A DNA stretch of 64,000 nucleotides. It comes from Kribbella soli. GTDB taxonomy: Bacteria > Actinomycetota > Actinomycetes > Propionibacteriales > Kribbellaceae. This document shows, piece after piece, positions 25,372 through 32,930 of the stretch. A program made the translations under genes and the position numbers. Each line of letters starts with the position of its first letter. Position 1 is the stretch's first letter. The notes beneath the pieces were generated by a model that worked only from the letters and a program-made list of their open reading frames with translations, had not been told where the DNA came from and did no database searches. The stretch spans positions 1,364,001 to 1,428,000 of the forward strand of contig NZ_SJJZ01000002.1 in assembly GCF_004331345.1 (NCBI RefSeq), in the 5' to 3' direction.

Positions 25372-26643
25372 ATGACGGCGATCCGGCTCGACGCGGTGTC
25401 CAAGGTGTTCGAGGGTGAACACCTGGCCGTGGACGAGCTGTCGCTGGAGGTCGATGACGGCGAGTTCATGGTGCTGCTCGGTCCGTCCGGGTGCGGGAAG
25501 ACGACGCTGCTGCGGATGATCGCCGGCCTCGAACGGGTGACCGCAGGCGAGGTCTGGTTCGGGCGGACCCTCGGGACCCGGCTCGCTCCCCGCGAGCGCG
25601 GCGTGGCGATGGTCTTCCAGACCGGTGCCCTGTACCCGAACCGGACGGTGCAGGAGAACATCATGTTCCCGCTGCAGATCGCCGGGCAGGACGACGTCCA
25701 GGCCGGGTCCACCGCGGCTGGGCTCGCGCAGATCCTCAGCATCGAGTCCGTGCTCGACCGGATGCCGCGCACCTTGTCGGGCGGTCAGCGGCAGCGAGTC
25801 GCGATCGGCCGGGCACTGGTACGGCGGCCGCAGGTGTTCCTGCTCGACGAACCGCTGTCGAACCTCGACGCCACGATGCGCACCGAGCTCCGCCAGGAGA
25901 TCGGCGCGATGACCAGGGACCTGAACGTGACCACGCTCTACGTGACGCACGACCAGGTCGAGGCGCTGACGCTGGCCGACCGGATCGCGGTGATGCGGGA
26001 CGGCCGGATCGAGGACGTCGGTACGCCGACGCAGGTCTACAACGATCCCGCTACCGCCTTCGTGGCCGGCTTTCTCGGCACGCCGCGGATCAACCTGATG
26101 GCCGCGACCGTGCGCGTCACCGCCCACCACCGGGTCGCCCTCGACCTCGGCAGCCAGTCGGTCGGCCTCGACCCCACCGATCGCCGGTCGCTGATCCTGC
26201 GGCACCACGACGGCGCCGAGGTCATCGTCGGCGCCCGCTCGAGCGCGTTCAGTCTGATCACGACCGAGGACGCGCCGAACCAGCTGAGCGGAACGATCCG
26301 CGCCTTCGAGTTCCACGGCCAGCAGTCGATCGCGTTCGTCCAGTGCGGGATCGAAGTCGTCGATCCCGACAAGATCGGCCGCGTGGCACCGGCGCACGCG
26401 TCTCCCGCGGCCGATCCGGAGCCGTCGTTCCTGAGCAGGCTTCGCTCACGGCTCGGGTTCGGGACGCCGGCCCCTCCCCCGCCGGAGATCCACGGCGCCG
26501 CCCACCGCCGCGCCGACCTGGTCGTCGAACTCCCGGTCGACACCGAACTGGCACGCGGGACGCGCATTCACCTCGCCCTCGACACCTCCCAGATCCACCT
26601 CTTCGACCGCACCGGCCGCCGCGTCGACCGCGTCACCCGCTGA
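25372..26643 (+). CDS. msiK: MsiK/UgpC-type sugar ABC transporter ATPase, orphan
   Basis: A 423-residue ATPase of the MalK/MsmX family: Walker A GPSGCGKT (37-44), signature LSGGQRQR, Walker B VFLLDEP, H-loop VTHDQ and a C-terminal regulatory domain that is longer and more Pro/Ala-rich than usual (about residues 330-390). AAGG sits 7 bases before ATG 25372. No permease or binding protein flanks it, as for MsiK, which serves several CUT1 importers. The importers at 32931-36060 and 58573-62126 lack an ATPase and are plausible clients. Confidence 0.87.
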   Translation: MTAIRLDAVSKVFEGEHLAVDELSLEVDDGEFMVLLGPSGCGKTTLLRMIAGLERVTAGEVWFGRTLGTRLAPRERGVAMVFQTGALYPNRTVQENIMFPLQIAGQDDVQAGSTAAGLAQILSIESVLDRMPRTLSGGQRQRVAIGRALVRRPQVFLLDEPLSNLDATMRTELRQEIGAMTRDLNVTTLYVTHDQVEALTLADRIAVMRDGRIEDVGTPTQVYNDPATAFVAGFLGTPRINLMAATVRVTAHHRVALDLGSQSVGLDPTDRRSLILRHHDGAEVIVGARSSAFSLITTEDAPNQLSGTIRAFEFHGQQSIAFVQCGIEVVDPDKIGRVAPAHASPAADPEPSFLSRLRSRLGFGTPAPPPPEIHGAAHRRADLVVELPVDTELARGTRIHLALDTSQIHLFDRTGRRVDRVTR

Positions 26644-26749
26644 CCCCCAGCCGCCGCGGCCCTGACGGTCGAGGGCCTGCGTTGCGGTGGCCGTGAACAA
26701 GTTATTACCTGTCCACAGGCACCGCGCGGGGTGCACTGCCCCAGAGATG

Positions 26750-28090
26750 TCAGCCGTTTGCGATGTTCACCATGTCCTCGCGCGGGACGACCTTGATGCG
26801 TTCGCGGCCGGCTGCTTCGCCGAGGGCGATCTCATGGGCGTCGAGGCGGGCCCAGCCGTCGGAGTCGATCACGGTCGCGCCGCGGCCCGCGAGATGCTCC
26901 AGGATCCCTTGTGGATCAGGGATCTCGGGCGGCGGCAGCGAGTCGATGTCGGCGAGCAGGCTCGCGATCGTCTCCGCCGCGTCGGACTTGGTGTGGCCGA
27001 TCAGTCCGATCGGGCCGCGCTTGACCCAGCCCGTGACGTACAGGCCCGGCAGCGGTACGCCGTCGAGGTCGAGGACCCTGCCCCGGTCGTTGGTGATCAC
27101 GCCCGCCTGGTGGTCGAACGGGATCTCCGGCAGATGGGACGAGAGGTAACCGACGGCGCGGTACACGGCCTGCACGGGCGTATCGACGTACTCTCCCGTG
27201 CCCTTGGCCGTGCCGTCTCCCTGCAACTGGGTGATCTCGGTCCGCAGTCCCTCGACCCGATCGCTCCCGAGGATCTCGACGGGCGCGTGGCAGAGGTGGA
27301 TGTGGATCCGGTGCGGTGCGCCGGTCGGCTCGGCCTCGACGTACTTGAGCAGCGTGTCGACGACCAGCCGGGTGCCCTTGCTGGCGTTGATCGCGGCCTG
27401 GCTCGCCTCGTCGATCTCGAACCCTTCGGGGTGCACGATCACGTCCACCGACGGCGAGTGCGACAGCTCCCGCAACTCCATCGGCGTGAACTTGATCTGC
27501 GCCGGACCTCGCCGGGCAAACACGTGTACGTCGGTCGCGTGGTTGAGCTTCAGCCCCTGATAGACGTTGCCCGCGATCTCGGTGCTCAGCTGCTCGTCGG
27601 CCGGCTTCGCGAGCATCCGGGCGATGTCGAGCGCGACGTTGCCGGCCCCGATCACCGCGACCTCACGGGCCTCGAGCGGCCAGTCCCGCGGTACGTCGGG
27701 ATGCCCGGCGTACCAGCTCACGAAGTCCGCGGCGCCGTAGCTGCCCGGCAGGTCGATCCCCGGGATGTCGAGCGGGCGGTCGGCCATCGCGCCGGTCGCG
27801 AACACGACCGCGTCGTAGTACCGGCGCAGGTCGTCGAGCTTCAGGTCGACGCCGTACGAGACGTTGCCGACGAACCTGATCCGGTCCCGGCGGACGACCC
27901 GCTGCAGCGCCTTGACGATCTCTTTGATCCGGGGATGGTCCGGCGCAACGCCGTACCGCACCAACCCGAACGGCGCGGGCAGGCGCTCGATCAGATCCAC
28001 GTGCGCACCCGGGTGTTCCTGCGTCACTATGTCGGCCGCATAGATGCCGGCCGGTCCCGCACCGACCACAGCAAGGCGGAGATCCCTCAT
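26750..28090 (-). CDS. fprA: Ferredoxin/adrenodoxin-type NADP+ reductase FprA
   Basis: A 446-residue FAD enzyme that moves electrons between NADPH and ferredoxin. The N-terminal FAD motif VVGAGPAGIYAA, PFGLVRYGVAPDH, the NADP motif VIGAGNVALDIARM and the GWVKRGPIGLIGHTKSDA block match mycobacterial FprA and adrenodoxin reductase. Three start codons follow one another (GTG-ATG-ATG); the last is chosen because the GGAG then stands at a workable distance. An IdeR-like box directly upstream suggests induction under iron limitation. Confidence 0.93.
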   Translation of the reverse strand: MRDLRLAVVGAGPAGIYAADIVTQEHPGAHVDLIERLPAPFGLVRYGVAPDHPRIKEIVKALQRVVRRDRIRFVGNVSYGVDLKLDDLRRYYDAVVFATGAMADRPLDIPGIDLPGSYGAADFVSWYAGHPDVPRDWPLEAREVAVIGAGNVALDIARMLAKPADEQLSTEIAGNVYQGLKLNHATDVHVFARRGPAQIKFTPMELRELSHSPSVDVIVHPEGFEIDEASQAAINASKGTRLVVDTLLKYVEAEPTGAPHRIHIHLCHAPVEILGSDRVEGLRTEITQLQGDGTAKGTGEYVDTPVQAVYRAVGYLSSHLPEIPFDHQAGVITNDRGRVLDLDGVPLPGLYVTGWVKRGPIGLIGHTKSDAAETIASLLADIDSLPPPEIPDPQGILEHLAGRGATVIDSDGWARLDAHEIALGEAAGRERIKVVPREDMVNIANG

Positions 28091-28104
28091 CATCACTCCA
28101 ATAA

Positions 28105-28120
28105 GTTAGGCAAGCCTAAC
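28105..28120. promoter_or_regulatory. IdeR/DmdR-type iron box upstream of fprA
   Basis: GTTAGGC-AA-GCCTAAC is a perfect 7-bp inverted repeat. Extended to 28106-28124 it matches the IdeR consensus TWAGGTTAGSCTWACCTWA at 16 of 19 positions. It ends 15 bp before the chosen fprA start, where a bound repressor would block transcription. The regulator gene is not in the window. Confidence 0.78.
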
Positions 28121-28351
28121 CTACCCGAAGTGTGGTGAGCAGCTCCCCAGCGGTCTCACGTTGTGGCGTTTGGTCAGGCCGTCGGCCCACTGGCGCAGTG
28201 CCCGATCGGGCCTTTGTTGAGGTTTTGTTGCAGTCGGCCCCGACGCCGTGCCGTGGATCAACCGAATTGGTGTGCCGAGGCGTCTCAGCCTGCATTACCG
28301 GGGGTGGTACCGAAATTCGGGGGGAATTCATGAGTGCGGTTCGTTGTGATC

Positions 28352-28808
28352 CGATGCTGACGGACGTCTTGTTGCCGGCACCGGTGACTTCATCGACAAT
28401 CCGCCGCCGCACGTGTGGGTCCGGGGTGTCGCGACAGCAGGTATGGCGAACTACGGGACAGTCTTCCGCCGAGTCGTCTACCTGGTGACCGGCAGCGGGA
28501 TCGGACCGGTGCTCGCGCACGTTCTGGCCGCTCGCGTGCCGCACAAACTGGTGTGGGTGACACGCGATCCGGTGAAGACGTACGGACAGGAACTGGTCGA
28601 CGAGATCCTGTCCGCGCAGCCGGACGCGCTGATCTGGGACACCGACGCGTACGGCAAACCGGACATGGTGAAGCTCGCCTACTCGGCGTACGAGGACTCC
28701 GGGGCGGAGGCCGTGATCTGCGTGTCGAACCGGAAGCTGACCTGGTCCGTGGTGCACGGCCTGGAGCGCCTCGGTATTCCGACGCTCGGCCCGATCTGGG
28801 ACTCCTGA
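28352..28808 (+). pseudogene. 5'-truncated remnant of a larger reductase-like protein
   Basis: The open frame after the stop at 28349-28351 encodes about 150 residues with no convincing start or ribosome binding site. It opens directly inside conserved-looking sequence (DADGRLVAGTGDF, PPPHVWVRGV) and continues with a nucleotide-binding-like VTGSGIGPVLAHVLA and a conserved-looking C-terminus ending PTLGPIWDS. I read it as the C-terminal domain of a longer membrane or NRPS-associated flavin reductase-like protein whose 5' part is lost. A GTG at 28413 could start a short product. Family naming is uncertain. Confidence 0.55.
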
Positions 28809-28810
28809 AG

Positions 28811-29575
28811 CTAGCGGAGCATCAGCACCGCGGCGGTGACACCGGCGACCACGATCAAGGCGCGGAGCAGTCCGCCCGGGAGCCGGCGGCCGATGTGCGA
28901 ACCGACGTACCCACCGGCGACGGACCCGATCGCGAGCAGCACGATCGCGGTCGGGTTCAGGTCGGCGATGAACAGGAAGATGACGCTCGCGACGAGGTTC
29001 GCGGCCAGTAGGGACAGGGTTTTGAGGGCGTTGACGACGCGCAGCTCGAGGTCCAGGCCGAGACCGAGCACCGCCATCATCATCACGCCCGCGCCGGCGC
29101 CGAAGTACCCGCCGTACACGCCCGTCAGAGCCGCGAAGAACGTTGTCGTCGGGGTCATCGTCGTGCGCGTCTCCTGCGGTTCCGCGTGCCGGGAGCGCAG
29201 CCAGCGGGAGATCCACGGCTGGACGCCGACGATCAGGCAGGTGAACAGGATCAGCCACGGTGCCGCCGTGGCGAACACTCCTGGCGGCAAGGCAAGCAGC
29301 AGTACGGCGCCACCGATCGCGCCGATCGCACACGTCAGCACGACCGCGATCGTCGTGGGGCGAGAGACCTCGCGCAGCTCGCGGCGGTACCCGAACGAGC
29401 CGCTGAGCGCGCCGGGCAGGAGGCCGATCGTGTTCGAGGCGTTCGCCACGACCGGCGGAATCCCCAACGCGATCAACGCCGGGAAGCTGATCAGCGACGC
29501 GACCCCGACGGTGGACGTGAGCACACCGGCTCCGAGTCCGGCCGCGACGATCGCCAGATGCTCGACACCGGTCAC
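28811..29575 (-). CDS. TauE/SafE-family membrane permease
   Basis: A 254-residue protein with about eight membrane segments, the duplicated TSUP pattern (GLGAGVLTSTVGVASLISFPAL; GVYGGYFGAGAGVMMM) of sulfite, sulfoacetate or small organic acid exporters. GTG start overlaps the FadR stop (GTGA), so they form one operon. Its substrate is not defined. It converges with the truncated reductase remnant, 2 bp apart. Confidence 0.9.
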   Translation of the reverse strand: MTGVEHLAIVAAGLGAGVLTSTVGVASLISFPALIALGIPPVVANASNTIGLLPGALSGSFGYRRELREVSRPTTIAVVLTCAIGAIGGAVLLLALPPGVFATAAPWLILFTCLIVGVQPWISRWLRSRHAEPQETRTTMTPTTTFFAALTGVYGGYFGAGAGVMMMAVLGLGLDLELRVVNALKTLSLLAANLVASVIFLFIADLNPTAIVLLAIGSVAGGYVGSHIGRRLPGGLLRALIVVAGVTAAVLMLR

Positions 29576-30285
29576 GGCCTGTCCCGCAGCAACGCCACGT
29601 CGGAGACCAGCATCACGTGCTCGTGCATGGCCTGGGCAGCAGCGTCCGGAGCGCCGGCGGCGATCGCGTCCGCGACCTTCCGGTGACCGGCGAGCGACTC
29701 GCGGGGCCGGCCGGGCTGGGACAACGACTCCAGCCTGGTCTCCCGGATCAGGTCGTGGATCGCGATCATCATCTGCGCCAGCAGCTCCGATCGCGCGGCC
29801 GCGGTCACCGCTCCATGGAACGCCTCGTCACCCTCGACGCCCCGGCCGCCTGCCTCGACGTCGCGCTCCATCATGTCCAGCGCCGACCGGATCGCCGCCA
29901 GGTCGGCCTCGGTACGACGGGATGCCGCCAGCGCGGCCAGCTTCGACTCGAGCGCGTCACGGGCCTCGATGATCTCGGGCAGCCGGTCGGCGTGCGCACG
30001 GATCGCCTCGATCACCGGCGCCGTCCTGGCCCGCTCGGTCAGCACCGTGCCGTCGCCGTGCCGAACCACCACCGCACCGATCACCTCGAGCGCCACCAAC
30101 GCCTGGCTCAGCGTCGCGCGGCTCACGCCGAGCCGCTGAGCCAACTCGCGCTCGGGTGGCAGCCGGTCGCCGGGAAGCAGGCCGTTCTCGATGATCCAGG
30201 TGCTGATCTGGTCGGCGACCTGCTCGTACAGGCGGGACCGCGGTACCGGTCGGGGTGGTGCGGGACGAGCTGGCGGCGACTCCAT
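29572..30285 (-). CDS. FadR-subfamily GntR transcriptional regulator
   Basis: A 237-residue regulator with an N-terminal winged helix (LYEQVADQISTWI ... LPPERELAQRLGVSRATLSQAL) and a C-terminal FCD domain that binds small organic acids, with visible ligand/metal His residues (FHGAVT; GHRKV; HEHVM). ATG 30285 is chosen with AAGGTG 7 bases upstream; an in-frame GTG exists at 30294. It is divergent from a MatC-like carrier and coupled to a TauE/SafE gene, so both transporters are likely targets. Confidence 0.9.
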   Translation of the reverse strand: MESPPARPAPPRPVPRSRLYEQVADQISTWIIENGLLPGDRLPPERELAQRLGVSRATLSQALVALEVIGAVVVRHGDGTVLTERARTAPVIEAIRAHADRLPEIIEARDALESKLAALAASRRTEADLAAIRSALDMMERDVEAGGRGVEGDEAFHGAVTAAARSELLAQMMIAIHDLIRETRLESLSQPGRPRESLAGHRKVADAIAAGAPDAAAQAMHEHVMLVSDVALLRDRP

Positions 30286-30298
30286 ACAAGACACCTTA

Positions 30299-30335
30299 TT
30301 GACAAGTGGCCCATTGGGCTATTGGCTAGGCCACT
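30299..30335 (+). promoter_or_regulatory. Promoter and putative FadR operator for the dicarboxylate carrier
   Basis: A TTGACA -35 box lies at 30299-30304, with a weak TTGGCT 17 bp downstream. An inverted repeat AGTGGCC / GGCCACT (30305-30311 and 30329-30335, 17-nt spacer) brackets the -10 region. It sits between fadR and the carrier and is a good candidate operator; binding is inferred. Confidence 0.45.
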
Positions 30336-30399
30336 GAGCCACCACTGTGATCTGTGCCTCAACCAACACAGTCCCCCGCCCCCGGAAGAAGGACTCGTC

Positions 30400-31728
30400 A
30401 TGGGACCAGAGTGGGTTGCGATCCTGGCGCTCGTCGCGCTGTTCGTCGTCGGTACGGTTCTGCCGATCAACATGGGCGCGCTCGCGTACGTCGCGGCGTG
30501 GCTGGTCGGCCTGTTCTCGTTGCACCTGCGTGAGAAGGAGATCCTGGCCGGCGTCAGCGGCGACCTGATCCTCACGCTGATCGGCGTCACCTATCTGTTC
30601 GCGATCGCGAAGAACAACGGCACCGTCGACCTGATAGTCGCCAGCGCGGTCCGGGCCGTCGGCGGCCGGGTCGCGCTGATCCCGTGGGTGATGTTCGCCG
30701 TCACCGCCGTACTGACCGCGATCGGCGCCGCCAGCCCGGCCGCGTGCGCGATCATCGGGCCGATCGCGCTCGGCTTCGCCGCGCGGTACAAGATCAACCC
30801 GCTGATGATGGGCATGTTCGTCGTGCACGGCGCCCAGGGCGGCGGGTTCTCGCCGATCAGCATCTACGGCACGATCACCAACTCGGTGATGGAGGACGCC
30901 AAGCTGCCGTCCAGTGAGCTGACCATCTTCTTGTCCAGCCTCGTCGTCAACCTGGTGATGGCGACGATCCTGTTCATCCTGTTCGGCGGCCGGAAGCTGA
31001 TGAACCAGCGCGTCGACCCGAACGGCCTGGACGACTCCGGCGGCCTGACCGAAGACCTGCATCACGGCGGCGCCACCGTCACCGCGCGCGGCACCGGCGC
31101 CTCGGCCCCGACCGGGACGCTGGCTCGCGGGGTACGACGGGACCAACTGCTGACGCTGATCGCCTTCGTCGGCGTGGCCGTGGTGGCACTCGCGTTCGAC
31201 AAGAACATCGGGTTCGTCGCGATCACCGCCGCCGTACTGCTCGCGATCCTGTCGCCGACCGAGCACAAGGACGCGATCAAGCAGGTTGCCTGGCCGACGG
31301 TCCTGCTGGTCGCGGGTGTCAGCACGTACGCCGCGATTCTCACCGAATCCGGAGCGCCGCAGTTCGTCGGCAACTGGGCCGCCGGGCTGGGCGCGGCCGT
31401 GATCGGCGCGCTCGTCCTGTGCTACGTCGGTGGTGTCGTGTCGGCGTTCGCGTCGTCGACCGCGCTGCTGCCTGTGATCATCCCGATCGCCGTACCGCTG
31501 ATCGGTCACGGTGGGATCAGTGCCGGCCTGTTCGTCGCGGCGCTCGCGATCGCGTCGACGATCGTCGACGTCAGTCCGTTCTCCACCAACGGTGCACTGA
31601 TGCTCGCGAACCGGCCGGACACGATCGCAGAACCCGTGTACTACCAGCAGATTCTCACCTACAGCGTGATCGTGGTCGCCGCCGGTCCGTTGCTCGTCTG
31701 GGCCGCATTAGTGCTGCCGGGCTGGTGA
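30400..31728 (+). CDS. MatC-like C4-dicarboxylate/malonate carrier
   Basis: A 442-residue membrane protein with about 11-12 helices. The N-terminal half has the MatC_N pattern (LPINMGALAYVAAWLVG, GDLILTLIGVTYLFAIA) and conserved GAASPAACAIIGPIA and GGFSPISIYGTITN. Related rhizobial MatC imports malonate. GAAGAAGGA precedes the ATG. The stop overlaps the GTG of the carboxyltransferase gene, linking uptake to acyl-CoA chemistry. Regulated most likely by the divergent FadR protein. Confidence 0.88.
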   Translation: MGPEWVAILALVALFVVGTVLPINMGALAYVAAWLVGLFSLHLREKEILAGVSGDLILTLIGVTYLFAIAKNNGTVDLIVASAVRAVGGRVALIPWVMFAVTAVLTAIGAASPAACAIIGPIALGFAARYKINPLMMGMFVVHGAQGGGFSPISIYGTITNSVMEDAKLPSSELTIFLSSLVVNLVMATILFILFGGRKLMNQRVDPNGLDDSGGLTEDLHHGGATVTARGTGASAPTGTLARGVRRDQLLTLIAFVGVAVVALAFDKNIGFVAITAAVLLAILSPTEHKDAIKQVAWPTVLLVAGVSTYAAILTESGAPQFVGNWAAGLGAAVIGALVLCYVGGVVSAFASSTALLPVIIPIAVPLIGHGGISAGLFVAALAIASTIVDVSPFSTNGALMLANRPDTIAEPVYYQQILTYSVIVVAAGPLLVWAALVLPGW

Positions 31729-32330
31729 CGCGGATGGGTCAGCTCGCCCTGACTCGACTCGACGGCAGGCCGTGCGTACTGGTCGGGCAGGACCGTACCC
31801 AGACCAAGCCGATGGGACCGGCCGCCTTGCGCCAGGCCCGTCGCGGCATGAACCTCGCTCAGACCGTCGGCCTCCCACTCGTGACGGTCATCGACACCGC
31901 CGGTGCCGAACTCTCCCGCGCCGCGGAGGAAGGCGGCCTGGCCGGCGAGATCGCGCTGTACATCTCGACGATGACAACACTGACCGTGCCGACCTTGTCG
32001 ATCCTTCTCGGACAAGGCACCGGTGGCGGAGCACTTGCGTTGCTCCCGGCAACCACTGTCGTCGCGGCGGAGCACGCATGGCTCGCACCACTGCCGCCGG
32101 AGGGAGCGAGCGCGATCGTGTACCGCGACACCGCCCACGCCCCCGAGCTCGCCGCCGCCCAGCACATCACCGCCCCCGACCTGCACGCCTCCGGCACCAT
32201 CCACCACCTGGTCCCCGAGCACGGCACCGACACCGCGGAGACCCTCGCGCTAGCAATAGCCGCCGAGTGCGCCGCTCAACTCACGGCGAACCACAGCACT
32301 CCCCCGAGGACGACCTCGACACAGAAGTAG
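31725..32330 (+). CDS. Half-length carboxyltransferase-domain protein
   Basis: About 200 residues that match the C-terminal (AccA-like) half of biotin-dependent acyl-CoA carboxylase transferase subunits: ARRGMNLAQTVGLPLVTVIDTAGA, an oxyanion-type LLGQGTGGGALALLPA and WLAPLPPEGASAIVYRD. The N-terminal half is absent, and the gene is coupled to the MatC-like carrier by GTGA. Either it pairs with another subunit elsewhere or is a truncated survivor. GTG 31725 or ATG 31734 can start. Its end overlaps the convergent DUF4345 gene by 55 bp. Confidence 0.82.
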   Translation: MTRMGQLALTRLDGRPCVLVGQDRTQTKPMGPAALRQARRGMNLAQTVGLPLVTVIDTAGAELSRAAEEGGLAGEIALYISTMTTLTVPTLSILLGQGTGGGALALLPATTVVAAEHAWLAPLPPEGASAIVYRDTAHAPELAAAQHITAPDLHASGTIHHLVPEHGTDTAETLALAIAAECAAQLTANHSTPPRTTSTQK

Positions 32331-32635
32331 AACCAGGACGGGTAGAACGCCCGGGGGCGATCGCGCAACGCACCGATCAATCGCCCCGCAGCCATTCCGC
32401 CCAGCGCGACCGCAACCGCGATCACCGCCCCGCGCCGGATCCCGTCGTCGAGCGCAGCCGCGACGAGCAAACCGGCAATCGCGAGCCCGAACCCGCCGTA
32501 CACGGCTCGAACCTCGTTGCGCGCGTCCGGCCCTGACGCCACGATCCCGAAGGGCCGCACCAGCGCTGCGGGCAGGACGAGCCCATAGATCCCCATGCCG
32601 GCGAAGAACACCGCCGCGACAACTATTGCAATCAT
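32276..32635 (-). CDS. DUF4345 membrane protein
   Basis: A 119-residue protein with four predicted membrane segments (AIVVAAVFFAGMGIYGLVLP; LAIAGLLVAAALD; GAVIAVAVALGGMAAG; FYFCVEVVLGGVLWF) and the DUF4345-like NEVRAVYGGFGLAIAG motif. Function unknown. Its 3' end overlaps the convergent carboxyltransferase gene. Confidence 0.8.
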   Translation of the reverse strand: MIAIVVAAVFFAGMGIYGLVLPAALVRPFGIVASGPDARNEVRAVYGGFGLAIAGLLVAAALDDGIRRGAVIAVAVALGGMAAGRLIGALRDRPRAFYPSWFYFCVEVVLGGVLWFAVS

Positions 32636-32670
32636 TGCAACAGACTAGGGCACAGCTCCGGGCACCTGAG

Positions 32671-32686
32671 CTGTTTACGCAAACAG
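32671..32686. promoter_or_regulatory. Distal LacI-type operator
   Basis: CTGTTTACGCAAACAG is palindromic except at the two positions flanking the central CG. It resembles the sites at 32894 and 39142 and lies 222 bp (centre to centre) upstream of the proximal site, a spacing compatible with DNA looping. It also lies 36 bp upstream of the DUF4345 start. Confidence 0.6.
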
Positions 32687-32850
32687 ACAGATCGCCCCGA
32701 TCATGGCGCTGGTACGGCGTGGACGTCAAGAGGGCAGCGTCGCCAGATCTGGATCGGTTGCTTCGCTCCCCCGCTACAACGTAGGAATGCCTACAAAACA
32801 AGGGATGTGGGCACTTAACCGGATCAGTAGAAGTTCCCGGAGATGCGCTC

Positions 32851-32907
32851 TTGACGCCGGTTCGGTGTGGCGCTCTAATCAGGGCACGCAATCTGTTCAC
32901 GTAAACA
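32851..32907 (+). promoter_or_regulatory. Promoter and LacI-type operator of the galactan importer operon
   Basis: TTGACG (32851-32856) and TCTAAT (32874-32879) are separated by 17 bp, a near-consensus promoter. The operator TGTTCACGTAAACA (32894-32907) starts about 14 bp downstream of the -10 box, so a bound repressor would block initiation. The palindrome has one mismatched pair compared with the perfect copy at 39142. The binding protein is presumed to be the LacI regulator at 38031. Confidence 0.75.
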
Positions 32908-32930
32908 TTTTTGGCCATCCGGAGGTAACA

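Noticed and set aside
26644..26749. Terminator between the MsiK-like and fprA genes
   Set aside because: The 106-bp convergent gap is GC-rich with only short imperfect stems; I cannot support a specific hairpin.
28330..28488. A 52-codon plus-strand frame with a G-rich upstream stretch (MSAVRCDPM...)
   Set aside because: It overlaps the conserved reductase-like remnant in another frame and has no domain or codon pattern of its own.
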